From Ectobius pallidus (taxonomy: Eukaryota; Arthropoda; Insecta; Blattodea; Ectobiidae), in assembly GCA_964059195.1 (NCBI GenBank), contig CAXKWD010000002.1, positions 154,521,042 through 154,585,041 on the forward strand: 64,000 bases of DNA, read 5' to 3'. Of this stretch, positions 34,380 through 46,209 are shown piece by piece. The translations under genes were made by a program, and so were the position numbers. Numbering within the stretch: the first letter of the stretch is position 1; every line of letters begins with the position of its first letter. The notes beneath the pieces were generated by a model. The model searched no databases, was not told the DNA's origin, and worked only from the letters and a program-made list of their open reading frames with translations.

Positions 34380-34709
34380 GTGTTGTTATTATGTAGGTCA
34401 GAGTTAGTTTCGAAATTATCTATGTTGTCTACACAAAGTTTAATATTTGCCAAAGATATTCACTAGCCAAATGTAGGATTTTAACTCTTTGAAAATGGCT
34501 CTGCATGACTGCCTTCTTTGTGTCCCAGTTATAATACATAAAGCCTTCTTTTGTAAAATAAAAACTATTTTACAATATGTAGAACATCCCCAGAAAATAA
34601 TCCCATAACTCATGATAGAATGAAAATAGGCATAATAAACAGTTATCAACATGTTTATATTTCCTAGATTTTTTAGTGGTCTCAAAACATAGCATGCACT
34701 ACTCAGTTT
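34380..34709 (-). pseudogene. Non-LTR reverse transcriptase ORF, thumb region (element III)
   Basis: Minus-strand frame reading KLSSACYVLRPLKN, YYAYFHSIMSYGIIFWG, LQKKALCIITG and RRQSCRAIFKEL. This is the typical post-palm region of insect LINEs. A frameshift near 34440 separates it from DNIDNFETNSDLHNNN. The MITE at 34710 separates it from the palm, and the mariner-type element from the tail. Confidence 0.8.
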
Positions 34710-35103
34710 CATAGGCGTAGCGAGGGGGGGGGGGGGTTTTGGGGGTTTGAACCCCCCCCCCCCCATTGATTAAAAAAAGGAAAATTGTATAATTTTTTTA
34801 AGTCTGCCCATAAATTGCTTAATAGAAGTATAAAGCGTGGGAAGCTTAAAACTCGTTATTTTGCGTCTTAATTTTTAAAATTTTCCGGGGAAGGACCCCC
34901 GGAAGCTTAAAACTTGTTATTTTGCATCTAAATTTTTAAAATTTTCCGTGGGAGAACCCCCGGAAGCTTAAAACTCGTTATTTTGCATCTTAATTTTTAA
35001 AATTTTCCGGGGGAGGGCCCCCGGACCCCCCTCTCCTTCCATACTCCCCAGACCCCGCGGATGTTATAACCCCCCCCATATGGTCGGCCTGGTTACGCCT
35101 ATG
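34710..35103. mobile_element. hAT-type MITE, copy 3
   Basis: 394 bp, flanked by the 8-bp duplication CTCAGTTT (34702-34709 and 35104-35111). It is very similar to copy 1, including the three internal reiterations. It is inserted inside the reverse transcriptase pseudogene of element III. Confidence 0.88.
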
Positions 35104-35111
35104 CTCAGTTT

Positions 35112-35830
35112 TGGTACTATATATTCTATATGATTTTTCCAGTTTAAATTTTCATCAGTCTTCAAACCCAGAGCTCTCCTTTGCTATACAGCATCTAAAT
35201 TTATATCCCTGGAATTTTTTGTTTTGAAGTTTATAAGTATTGTTTTGTTCAAATTTATTCAGATTTTGCTTGCAACAAACCAAACATCCATATGCCTTAA
35301 TGTATCATTTATATATATTTCCAGATTTTCTGGATTTTCAGAAGTAATGATTATGCTTGTAGGCCTATCATCTGCGAAAAGTGTTGGTCTCGATATTGTT
35401 TTTACATAAGATGCTAAATCGTTTACATATACTATGAATAGTAAACCTTAAGAATTGAACCTTGTGGGACTCCATAATTAATTGTCTCCCAATTAGAAAA
35501 ATAATCTTGGTTCAAAATAGCTGATTTTACACATACTTTTTGTTTCCTATCAGTCAAATAAGACTTTATCCAATTTAAAGCAATGTCATTTATTCCATAA
35601 TACTCTAGTTTTCTCAGCAATATTTTATGATTCACACAATAAAAAGCCTTTGTCAAATCACAAAAAAGGCCCGCTATGTATAATTTCTTATTCATTGCTT
35701 CCAGGATTTCATTTGTAAAATTATGCAGTACATTTACCCACTGAAAACAACATAATGAAGAGTGAAATCTACGTAAAAATAAACACCGAACTTTCTCTAA
35801 CCTGGTCATGGACAATATCATTTTCTCTCC
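35112..35830 (-). pseudogene. Non-LTR reverse transcriptase palm (element III)
   Basis: Minus strand. LYIAGLFCDLTKAFYCVNHK carries the first catalytic Asp; the usual DCVNH is YCVNH here. It is followed by YLTDRKQKV and YGVPQGSIL (motif B). Beyond a frameshift near 35440 the second catalytic box appears as LFADDRPTS, where a small residue after the Asp pair is replaced. The fingers upstream of 35830 are lost. The element is a truncated, shifted relic of the same copy as 34380-34709 and 31794-32012. Confidence 0.8.
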
Positions 35831-36180
35831 TGACTCTTTGTACTGCCATTAATGTTTACCCACTTCCAGAAGAGCTACCTTTTAGCTTGTAACCAACGGC
35901 AAAATTCCAAAAAGTTAATTTTTGTTTACCCTGAAAGAATCCTAAAGTCTTCCCAAACTTTTTTAGGTTTATTATGGTTAAACGGCAATAGGTTATAAGG
36001 CAGTCTAAATACATGAACCCTATTTCCGAAAGGGTGGCAGCTCTTTCCCTGAGAACCTCAGTGGGGGTTTGGGGCAGAGCCCCCCGAGGATTGAAGCAAG
36101 TAATTAAAAATTTAAATATTAAAGAGGAAGAAATAAAAGCTGGAAGAAGAAGCAGGTAACAGAGGGAAGTGGCAGGATGT
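35831..36180. other. No recognised gene
   Basis: A 136-codon minus-strand frame (35856-36266) crosses a MITE boundary and has no recognisable motif. I see nothing else. Confidence 0.5.
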
Positions 36181-36616
36181 TTTACATATAGGGTGGCCAT
36201 TTCTAAAATGTCAAAAAGGAGGACACACTTCTTCGGTAATCTAGCATAGTATAAAACTTCGGGCATGGACGGCTGGACAGAAGATATTACATGGTATAAC
36301 CCTGATTAATTTTACTTAATCACTGCATATATATATAATAAATTATTATACACTGCAAAAAGGGATTGGCAGGAACATACAGGAAAATACAAATTTTCAT
36401 ACGCTTTACCGATCCATCAGAGTCTCGAAAAGGGGGACAAATCAACGTCCGGCATAAAGCCGCGCCAGATGGAGGACTGCTTAGCAAAAAGCCTTACAGT
36501 CCGGCCAAAAGCCGGACGTCTGACCATGGCCGTCCGCAGAAATTTTGTCAAGGGGGGGCAAACGAGCAAATGAGAAAATTACTTCCACCACTATGCTACT
36601 ATAATGTGCAAATACT

Positions 36617-36660
36617 TTATTATTAATATTATTGTTGTCATTGTTATTATTATTGTTTTC

Positions 36661-36700
<40 letters not shown>
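36617..36700. repeat. (ATT)n microsatellite
   Basis: Mostly perfect TTA/ATT repeats with a few interruptions near the left side. Frames through it give only homopolymeric Asn or Ile. Confidence 0.9.
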
Positions 36701-36701
<1 letters not shown>

Positions 36702-38492
36702 AATCCACATCCTTGATTTACTGTAACTGGACCTATGAAACTGGATAGGCCTACAAAGAAAAAATATGATGTAGAACACACACATGACTTTTCTACCCCC
36801 TTACAATTTCCCACCTACAATTCAAATAAAGTGCGATAATTTTATTACCTTACTTTCATTACGATAAAATGTTTGGCTAGAAATGATTTCAGGTTTAGTG
36901 AAGTAATTATTTCTACATATTCATATGCAAGGTAGTCACTGCTACAGCTCGTTCTCGCCATGACATCATGAATGTGAAAAATATAGTCTCGCCAATCTTC
37001 AGACTATTTTTGTCAATATCTAGGTAGTAGCCTATTTACAGTTATCAAAATATAAATATATAGCATGCAATGCTCTGAAAACGGTCGAGATAGGCCTATG
37101 TATTTTAGTGAGCTTTAAAATAATTATGTCATGACCTATCTCTGATGGTATCCCAGTTTATAGGCTATTCTTAGAAAATTCAATACAATGTATATTTTAC
37201 TTGTCATAATGTGTAGGTCTAGAGAAAATAATTACATGAAATGTCTTCAGGATTTCAAATTCAGATAATTATTTATCATCTTCAAAACCTGTAATATTAC
37301 CTAATAAAGACTGAATTGTTCGTGCAAGGATAGGAAATACAAAATAATGTATTAGGTACTCTGTTAATTCTTCAGTGACGTATAGAATTTAAATGCCATA
37401 CTTCAACGTGAATGGAGGATACCGGTATTTAAACATCCAGCAGCCAGTTATTAACATACATAGTTATACATAGTTATAAAATGGTTAAAAACGAATGGCT
37501 TTAGATAGAATTCTGACTGAAACGTAAACCTGAGGATTGTAGTATAATCCTGGATGATCTTAAAGCTAAATTTTACACATACAGCATTCGGTTAATTATT
37601 GCCATGCTAACAAAAGAAGGAGTAAATAACACAAAAATGTACACTTTGGAAACTCCTTCACAAACTCCTCTTCCATCCCACCCTCTAGACTGTAACACAA
37701 ACAACCTCCTGGTCAATGGTTTATGAGGGTTGAAGTGTGACTTCTTCAAATATTTACAACGTGCACAGTACTTATTAAAATTTTCTTAACGTAAAAAATA
37801 TAAGTTTGTGTAATGGATAAATATAACAGAAGCTCTTATTTTTTATAGAAAAACTATGAAATAAAATAATTTAATTACTCTCACATACCGCAGTAAAGCA
37901 GGGACCAACATCACATTACTGGCACCAGTAAACATATATATTTTCTTATCGTATTCGTGCACTTAACAGCCTCTTGTGAGGATTGGAATTTTTAAAACTT
38001 TGTGGTGTGACTTTCCGAATAAAGCACCTCTCCATTAGCTGTGGCACCCCCTAACTGATCTAACATAGTACAGGAAATTTTTAGCTGACTAAACATTTAC
38101 TAAATTTGCTTTCAAGAACGCGGTGCAAACTGATTTCTTTTTGCCTTATGGGACTTGTTTTCAAATGAATACCCAGAGGTTTCTTACAAAAATTTATGAC
38201 ATATCCATATAGTATTTGTTACAACTGCAAAAATAAAGTTTGACATAATACGATGCCAAAACTTTAACTTTTTTAAAACCATGGTGTAATATATTAAAAC
38301 TAAATTAGATGTGTCCACAAATGCATATCCTGAAAGAGTGAAATTTCTTCTACAGCCTATTATACTTTTACTTTCCGTGACTTAAAAACGTTACTCGCGA
38401 GAAAAAAAATATATATTTAGCACTATACGGGTCTTGGCATATGTAGGATGGAACTAACGGGTTAAATATAATTATTTGATGAAAACGGTACC
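36701..38492. other. Non-coding part of the 6.0-kb hAT
   Basis: AT-rich, with several TAGGCCTA octamers and one TACCGGTA-like word (37419). No open frame with recognisable content. Confidence 0.5.
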
Positions 38493-38789
38493 TTAATCTT
38501 TAAAGAGGAACTGCAGCCTTCTTGACGACTGCCTGGCGAATGCTGAAATAACTTCTTGAATAAATTCTTCCTTTTCCTTGAAGATTTTCTCCCGATGCAA
38601 ACTCATCATGCAGAGACCGTCCAGTCTTTCATCAGTCATTGTTGCACGTAACCACGTTTTCACACAGCGTAGGGCACTGAAGGATCTCTCCACAGTGCAA
38701 GTTGTTGTAGGGAGAGTCATTGCAATCTTTACTGCTGTAGACACGGCCGGGAAAAAGAGTTTTGTTTCTTGGAGAATATCAATGTATAT
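38493..38789 (-). pseudogene. hAT transposase C-terminal exon (dimerisation domain)
   Basis: After a good splice acceptor (…GCCTACCAG|A, boundary at 38789/38790) the minus-strand frame reads YIDILQETKLFFP, then TLPTTTCTVERSFSAL and WLRATMTDERLDGLCMMSLH and ends at a stop. This is the C-terminal hAT dimerisation domain, closest in style to the ZMYM1-like transposases of insects. The exon is intact. With the matching donor near 41268 it implies an intron of about 2.5 kb, which is long for a transposon. Confidence 0.85.
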
Positions 38790-39035
38790 CTGGTAGGCTA
38801 ATCAAATAAAGTACATCAATTGCATAATTTAACACATCAAATTACAGTAGCTAATGATTATTTGTCGAAACAATGCTCTGGTGAAAGTTTCAGCAGGCTA
38901 ACAATTGCATCTGCAAGTCTGTACAGGCTCAAAGACAAGCCTATACAAGTCTGTTCCTGTTGTCTTCCCCCTTACACCAACAATTGTCCACTCACACTTA
39001 GTTAGCTAGAAGCTCTTGAAGTGTGCAGTTGAAAA

Positions 39036-40403
39036 ATGGAGTCTCAGTGTTCTATTGGTGTTATTATTAACGAAGCCTGTCATAAAAGTGTGTATGGAGT
39101 GTTTCCGAAAGACATTACTTTAATCGAAGATTACAGTGAAGAAGAAAAAGTGTTGCTTTTCTTAAGAGGTTAAATCAACGTGCAAGTACCATGAAATGAA
39201 ATACTTAAAACAATTTCATCACCTTTTTGGTCAGTCTTGCTTGGACCCTTTTAAGAAACATAAGAAGCCTATAACAAAAGGTCTGAGAGAAATAACGTTT
39301 GACCATTATTCTAAAAATAAAAGCCCTTTTGTCAATATAATACCAGGAAAATCGTTGTGTCCTACTTGTTATTCTAAGATATTTGTAATTGACAAGGAAA
39401 AGGATAGTGATACTTCAGATAAAGAATTTTGCGACTTATCAGAAACCATAAAAAAGTAGACCAGCTTGCGAAATCCTAGGTATATCGCCTGCTAGTAAAA
39501 TTAGAAAACTAAGTGAAGAGAAAAGACCAATTGCCTTGAATACAAAAATTGAGAAAGTGGCAGCTACAGTCAAAAAGAATTTGGAAGTTTCATTTCAAAA
39601 GATAATTTGTACTAAAAGAGATGGATGTTCTAAAACTTCACCAACCGAATATGATGATTTGATAGAAAAGCTAAAAACTAAATGCCGTACTTCAAACAAA
39701 GAGGATAATATTAAGATTATCAGTTTACTGCCGAATTCTTGGAGTCGAGCAAAAGTTAGTGACGGATTTTTTTGCTTCAATCCATGGGAAGAATGCTTGT
39801 GATGGTGTCGGGGTTACAACAAAGCGAGCTGTCACAAAAGCAAGTCTGCAGAGGACCGATGACAATCATATCATAACACCTCAAGAAATGTTTAAATTCT
39901 GTAAAGAACATATAAAAGGAATTACCTATGTTTTTGTAAAATGTGAGGAAATACAAGAAGTCTATGCCAATGTCTTGAAGGAAAGGTTCAACACTTGTCA
40001 GAAGATTAAAGGCACTCGATCTTTTCATTGTTTTGTACCCCATTCACACGACTTGCTGAAGTGTAAGATCACATCAACATCGCCTGATAGTGAACTTCAT
40101 CAGTGTGGAAAACTTGTACAAATGGCTCTTCAAAATAAAGACATAGTGGCTTGTGTTTACGATGAACAGTGGTGGATTGCCGAAGTTGATAATATTGATT
40201 GTCAAAACCAAGATGTGCATGTTTTTTTTTTTACCACCCTCCAGGACCAAGGACATCTTTCAAAAAAGTTGAGAAGGATCAAGTTTGGATGTCATTTACA
40301 AATGGAATTTACAACTGTGACTGGGCAAACTTTTAATCTCACACCCAAACTGAGTGAAGAAATTTCTCAAATGTTCAACGAGCGATGTACGAAAAACAAG
40401 TAA
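39036..40403 (+). pseudogene. Internally deleted transposase-like gene (HGKG family)
   Basis: Plus-strand pieces of one protein with frameshifts near 39175 and 39460. The N-terminal part has SLCPTCYSKIF and an Asn/Lys-rich middle ending LLPNSWSRAKVSD. It then jumps directly to FASIHGKNACDGVGVTTKRA and a complete C-terminal region with VACVYDEQWWIAEVD. The gene at 58954-60825 has the corresponding HGKGVCDGVGGTVKR and VACAYDKEWWLVHVD but also the ~350 residues in between, which include the likely catalytic core. This copy is therefore a deletion derivative. It lies inside the apparent intron of the hAT transposase, on the other strand. Confidence 0.78.
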
Positions 40404-41048
40404 GATGATAACAATATAATGTAAGTTGTTGGCTCATTTTCAATAAAAAAAATAAGTAATCATATATATGATTAAATGATATAGGCCTACTGTAATTGCT
40501 ATATTTTATACCATTAGCCTAGATATCGCAGATGTTAAAAACATATTTTTGACTCATGTTTCTAATTTTTATATGCATACTTCCAATTGAATCTCAAAGT
40601 TGAAATTTATACTGAAGTTTGATATCATAAAGAGCTATTAACTGTGTAATTTTCAGATTTTTATCTGGTCCCCCAACAAAGATATTGCAGGCTAGAAAAT
40701 GGAAAAATTCAAAAAATCCATTTTTTAAAATAGTGTATTTTTTTAAGTGTAAGCTGCTCACCATTGATACTCTATAAAAAGTAACTATACTATACAGAGT
40801 AATAGCACAAAAAATATTAAAGCTGAGAAGTTACTCTTTGTTTGGAAAAATACTGTTCAAAAATTGAGTTTTTTTAATTTGTAGCTGATAACTTTGAACT
40901 ATTAAAAATATATTAAAGAATACATTCAGCTAAGTGATAATGATGTTAATTTGTAGGGCAGAGTGTGTTGAACTAAATGCATTTTATCTGAAAGGCTTAG
41001 GACAATCCACTACTGAATAATTTTAAAAAATGCAGATGCTTGCAAATG
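40404..41048. other. AT-rich stretch
   Basis: Contains words about 'tttatctggtcccccaacaaagatattgc' that read like the 3' flank of the HGKG-family gene. No frame or terminal repeat is recognised. Confidence 0.45.
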
Positions 41049-41267
41049 TCAAAAACCGCATGCGGCCTGGAACAAAAATGGCTGCCGTTTCAAAATAATA
41101 AACAATAAATATATTTTTTTAATATTTTTGTGACCACTAAACATTGGGGAACTAACCCAGCAAAGATAAAATTTTTCTGAGATGGTCAAGCAACCAGTGC
41201 TGGACCACTTGGTATGGATTGACCCGTATTGCATTGTGCTTGTATCGCCAGCTGAACCACTACTCAC

Positions 41268-41776
41268 TCTGTTTTTCCACAGTTCATACCAGCTTTTAGC
41301 TTCATACACAAAATTATCAATGGTATAAAGCCTTTGAATGTTTCGAATAATCTCATCAAATGAAGAAGGGCACATAGATTTTATGTTTTCGGGGTGCAGC
41401 TGCAGAAGACTATAAACGGCACTGCTTTCCTCTGAGAAACGTAATTCTAGAGAAGTTATTCTAGGCACCCAAGGCTCGCTAATTAACTTAAACGTGTCAT
41501 TGTCTGAAAGCGAACTTTGAACTGTTAGGTGCAAGTATCGTCCAACATCTTGATCACTACTAGCTACAGAAACTTTATCTTGTTCACTGTATGTTGTGAA
41601 CTGCAACTGTTGATTATTTCAGCTGAAGCTCGTTCCAACTGATCGACACTAACACGAATTTCACTATCACCTGGTCCCAAAAATATTTCATTCTCTGTTA
41701 TTGCAAGTTCGCGTCCCGTATCAATATTGCAACAATTATCTATTTTTTGACGTTTAAAGAAATTTCTTATATCCAT
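41268..41776 (-). pseudogene. hAT transposase N-terminal and internal pieces
   Basis: The minus-strand start reads MDIRNFFKRQK, the usual N-terminus of ZMYM1-like hAT transposases. After a frameshift near 41600 the sequence jumps to an internal region, LELRFSEESSAVYSLLQLHP...FVYEAKSWYELWK, and then meets a consensus donor (AGA|GTGAGT, boundary at 41268/41267). Several hundred residues with the zinc finger and catalytic Asp residues are missing between the two pieces, so this is an internally deleted gene. Confidence 0.78.
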
Positions 41777-42560
41777 TTCATAAAACACACAGTAAAAAAC
41801 ACCAACAAAACGTTTGAAGAATGCGATTATCTGCGCGATTTTTCATACACTAGTTTTGATTATTTATTCTCGAGAGTTATCGCGGTCTTAATGATTTTTC
41901 AAAGAACCTCCCCACATTTCCTATTGGGCATCTCCGTAATGATGTAGGATGGACAATGCTATGATTGGTTTTAAGTATTAAGTGCGAAACCTGCTTGCAT
42001 AACTTCATTTAAGAAAGCGAGCTTTCTCTAGCGTGATTTATCTGTAATATAATTTTATTGGACCATCCACCGCCTGACAGGACGTAACCTAACGGACCTA
42101 CCGTTATATTGATATCGGCTCCTTTCTGTGGGCCATCTGCAAAAAATCTCTCCCAACTTTGTGGGTAAAAATACTTTGTTTATTGTCCTTGGGACTTGGT
42201 GAAAACTGTTATATATTGTTGTATGTGACCTCGCTATTGCAAGCCCTCAATGATTTCGTAAAACATCTGCCGTACCTGAACCATTTATAACTGTATCTTT
42301 ACTTGGATTGTGTTAGTTATTTAATAAAAGCCTAACTATAATTTCACTATATGTGACTATCTTAAATAGTATTTAATTTTGTGCAAATACCTTGATCTTA
42401 TTCAAAATAATTATTATAATTGCAATAATAATAGGCCTACATATCACAAAATTTTGTTTCAAGATAAATACAATGCTATTAAGATTCTCAAAATTTCCAG
42501 GGGGGGGCCGCGGCCCTACCCTGCCCCCCCTTCCGGACGGCCATGCGTCTGACCACCCTG

Positions 42561-45500
42561 TTTACATACATTCTGTGGATTGAAAATACACTTGGATTGA
42601 AAAAACATGAAATGGGAATGTTGTAACACATGTGATCGGATTTTTTTTTTTTTTTTTTTTGCAATGATTCAGAAAAAACTCCTGATCTATTTAATGCGCA
42701 ATAAAGTTGCATTTCACTTGTGAAATAACAATCCTCTCTACCTGACCTTTACTGTAATTTTAAATTTTTGCGCCATTTACGCCTGCGCGCCGAACACATG
42801 TTCACAGAGTGGTTCATTGATTGCTTGCACCGCCAAGCGCTAGTCCTATGTTTCATGCGTGGTTACGTCAGCAATCACGCCACTACCCTCCTTCTGATGT
42901 TGTGAATTGTGATTGGTCAATTCTTGGAGACTGAAAATACGACTGAAGCGCCGCGATGATGTGTTTTATTTAGACATCTATAGTGTGTGCATGCAATTGT
43001 CATTCGTGCATCGAGTTTGGAAGTTGTATGGTTTTTTTTTTGGATAATTCTGGTATTCGGCACTGTAAGTATTGATTGGAAATAAACCACTTACATTTGA
43101 TAGCTTATAATATTGATTCATTTCAACAGTTTTCTGTATGACTTGTTCAATGGTAGACCTGATCTTCTGACAAGCATTTTGCTTTGATTGACAGCTCGTG
43201 CCAATATATTTTTAAGGCTATATTTTGCAGTAGTGCTTGATAGTAACATTAAATGAATTTAATGTAAAATATGTCCCTAATTATCTATGATAATTGTAAA
43301 TGAAGTACTGTATCGTAATAATCAGAGCGCCAACTTAAGAATATTATTGGGGAGGGCAAGAATTGGATTGTTAGTAGTGATACATATGCCTTAAATTTAT
43401 TAAAAAAGTTAAATATTGGGGAGGACAGAAAGTACCTTGCCCTCCACCAGAGTTGGCGCGTAACCTTAAAACTCGTATTTCCGATATACCCGACGAAAGG
43501 GATTGTGCTGTCCCGGGTTGTAGTGAGTAGTCAGACCTCACCAACTTAAACGAATGGAGAAGCAAAATAAAATAAAAAAATTGGCTGAAGTATGATAGAT
43601 TATTAACACTTAACAGGCTCTCTTTTATGAGTATGACAGATTGTTAACACTTAACAGGCTCTCTTTTATGAGCACTTATTTGATGATAAATCTAGCTAGA
43701 ACACCATGTTTTTTTAAAACTAAGGTGTAGGCCTATATTAATAGTAGTTTTTAACCTAGTTGCAGGCCTACTTTATTTCAGCAGCGTGGAAGTTCTTAAG
43801 TATTGTGTAGAGATTTATGAGAAAGAATTTACTAATATTTACGATAGGATATCCTTTTTTGAAACCCCTGTTTTTTTGTAATTAGTCAGATATAATATGT
43901 TGCTATAAATAATTATATTTGTCCATAATGAACTTCAGAATTCGCTCTGTAGGAGTGGTCTCCAACCCGCTTAATTTTTGGCGGCTCGCAAATAGCTACT
44001 AATTTGAACTACAATGCCAATATTGGCAATTTAGTGTCAAAAGAAACAATTTCAGGTCTCGCATTAAATTCATGAATGTTACTTTGTTTTGGGTTATTAA
44101 TCAACATTGCAAAGTGGAAGACAAAATATAAAACACACGTGTAGGCCTATAATGTTAAGCAATCCCTACAGATATTAAAAAAAATTGATTATAAGCTTAC
44201 TTGTTACATAAGCAACATGCTATTAGTAGGGGCCATATATTTGGTAAGAACGATAAGCGCGAAATTTTATAAAACAACCTCCCTTTGCTATATTTAGCTT
44301 TTATATACTTAAAATACCAATATGAACCAAATTGAGTCCACGAAATATCGCGGAATTTACTCGATTCTGCGAAATGTGTCTATAAGCGCAAAATATGCCC
44401 CTTCCGTCCGTAAAGTGAGAAATGAGCACGAAAATGTGCCTTAAAATCACAATATTGTGTTTTGGTGTACTGTATTTTTTATTTCTTAGCAGCATGATTT
44501 TTTCTGCTGTTTCTGTGGCTGTCGAAGATTTACCGATATATCGATATTTGTGAACGATTACAAAGACTGCAGAATTTATGCAGAGATTGTCTATGACCTG
44601 GTTTGTACTGTTGAATACACTCCTTTCCTGCTACGTCTTTGCCAAGTTAGCGATGCCTATGATCGATTACAGCAGAAGAGTGTAGAATGTTTGTTACTTG
44701 TATTCAACAGATTTCGTCTTTTATCCAGAGTGGTATGGTTGGCACTTCTGTTTGCAAATGGCTATCTGATGGTGTTAAGTAGAAATTACGATAATATTTC
44801 TCGTCATTATATTTGAACATTAACTCCAATCATGCCTAAATCGAAAGTTACTTCAGTTCATACAAGGGCAGAAAAATATAGAAATGAGAGGGGGGGGTGT
44901 TAGTTCATGTAAATAAAGAAGCAAAGTTTATCATTGCCCAATGTTCCCAATATAGTATAAAGTAATTTATTTCACGAAATACCCACCGAAATAGAAGGAA
45001 GTTAACACCGAAATCAGCCATTCTATTTCACCAATAAATCAGGGCCCTAGCTATTAGTAATCAATGAATCAATGTGTCCCGCTAGTCTTTCACCAAAAAA
45101 GAAAATTACCCTTTAATTATGATGGGTAGAACACTGCTCTAGCCTATAGGACAATATTTGCTAAAGAATCTTCCAGAGCTAAAAGGGGTTTTGTCAGTTT
45201 TTACAACTTTTCAGGAGAAAGAAAAAACATTATAAATTCAAATAAGATTGTTGTACAAATTTGAAACACATTATTTTCCTTAGAGTACTGACAGATACTG
45301 TACATTATATGATTGGAAAATATTTAAACTTGATTAGTTGTTAATAAATTAATACAGTATTTTATAAAATTGACAAAACCTCTTTTTCCTCCTAACTTGG
45401 TTATAAATAATTTATTAGGCCTGGTATTTAATAAACATACCCAGAAAAACAGTACCGGTAATACAGCCATTTCATAATTACGGGTGGGACATTCTAGCAA

Positions 45501-45908
45501 ATTATAAAAACTATTTTAGTTTATTAAATATCATAAATAATAAACTAGAATTGGTTCTTCACATTCTGTACAATTTACAATGCCTTCTCCTCCACACTAC
45601 ATGCAAAGCATTATTTAAAATTTATTTTAAATTTGTTTTTCAAAATCTATTATGGGTGGGACATAATTTGGACACAGATTTTATTGATGTAAAACAAAAG
45701 TTCATTTGCTGTTCTGCTATTACTGTTAGAGTCTTACTGTTGTTAGTAATGAAGGTATGAGGGATTAAATACAAATTATAAACTATTTCCTGGTTGTCAG
45801 AAAATTTAACTCATCAATAATAATTTAATAATGTAGAGAAAAGCGCACAATGTGCATGAGTTACTGGTCTTTACAAAACTGAGTTAGTGAGCATTGCCTT
45901 TTACGGCA
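42561..45908. other. Low-repeat region with a possible promoter
   Basis: Least repetitive part of the window. Around 42775-43070 base composition rises (GCGCGCC, CGCCAAGCGC, an inverted CCAAT box GATTGG, GAAGCGCCGCG) and a donor-like GTAAGT occurs at 43065. This could be a promoter with a non-coding first exon on the plus strand, but that is a guess. An 88-codon frame at 44550-44816 is hydrophobic at its end and unrecognised. Several TAGGCCTA octamers are present. Confidence 0.35.
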
Positions 45909-46209
45909 TCATTTCACATGGTATCTGTCACAGCTGCCCTCACACAGCATGCACACACACAATATGTTCGGCTCGTGGTAGCTCTTGTCTCTGCATACTC
46001 TGTGGTGAAAACCGTGAATTGCGAACCTAGTCACTAAATGCCGTAACTCGTAGGATCCCTTCATCCACTCGTCCGTGATCATCGCGTCCTTGGAGTAAAA
46101 GTTCGTCCAAATCTCCTCTCTCTTCCTTTCCAATTCTTTCTTCAGCTTCTCGTAGTCCTCTGTAGATTCAATAATAATTTAACAAAACTATCACCATTAT
46201 GGGTGGGAC
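45477..46209 (-). repeat. Three copies of the 14-mer GTCCCACCCRTAAT
   Basis: Copies at 45477-45490, 45649-45662 and 46196-46209, all in the same orientation. The 14-mer resembles the motifs scattered in the transposons at 47075-50138, 50320-50930 and 58009-61965 (general form GTMACMYMCGTMAC). It may mark a fourth subfamily, although I see no gene or terminal repeat for it. Confidence 0.6.
45909..46159 (-). CDS. Terminal exon of an unrecognised host gene
   Basis: After the acceptor CTACAG (boundary at 46159/46160) the minus strand is open to the stop at 45909-45911, with residues DYEKLKKELERKREEIW and then GSYELRHLVTRFAIHGFHHR and a Cys-rich end (CVCMLCEGSCDRYHVK). Codon usage is GC-richer than in the surrounding transposons, and no transposase motif is present, so I take it as a host exon. 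The Cys-rich end could bind metal. I do not recognise the family. The upstream exon at 46762 ends in a different phase by my reading, so a small exon may be missing between them. Confidence 0.55.

Larger units (their letters stand above)
36525..42545 (-). mobile_element. hAT element, 6.0 kb, nested
   Basis: Termini CATGGCCGTCCGCA and CCGGACGGCCATG are inverted. The 8-bp duplication CGTCTGAC lies at 36517-36524 and 42546-42553. It contains pieces of a hAT transposase on the minus strand (41776 down to 38493). The middle of the transposase is missing, so the copy is defective. Its apparent intron holds a second transposase-like gene in the opposite orientation. Confidence 0.87.
36189..42560. 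mobile_element. Small TIR element (hAT-type MITE) that was the target of a larger hAT
   Basis: Left end TAGGGTGGCCATTTC and right end GTCTGACCACCCTG are flanked by the 8-bp duplication TTTACATA (36181-36188 and 42561-42568). Without the nested element (36525-42545 plus its duplication) it would be only about 343 bp. Its interior shows the palindrome-like GTCCGGCCAAAAGCCGGAC. Confidence 0.78.

Noticed and set aside
35856..36266. 136-codon minus-strand frame as a gene
   Set aside because: No motif or family resemblance, and it crosses the target site and start of a MITE.
36481..36785. Asn- or Ile-rich short proteins
   Set aside because: They are translations of an ATT microsatellite.
44550..44816. 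Small host gene of 88 codons
   Set aside because: No homologue recognised, no splice or start context, and AT-rich codons. Left as part of the intergenic region.
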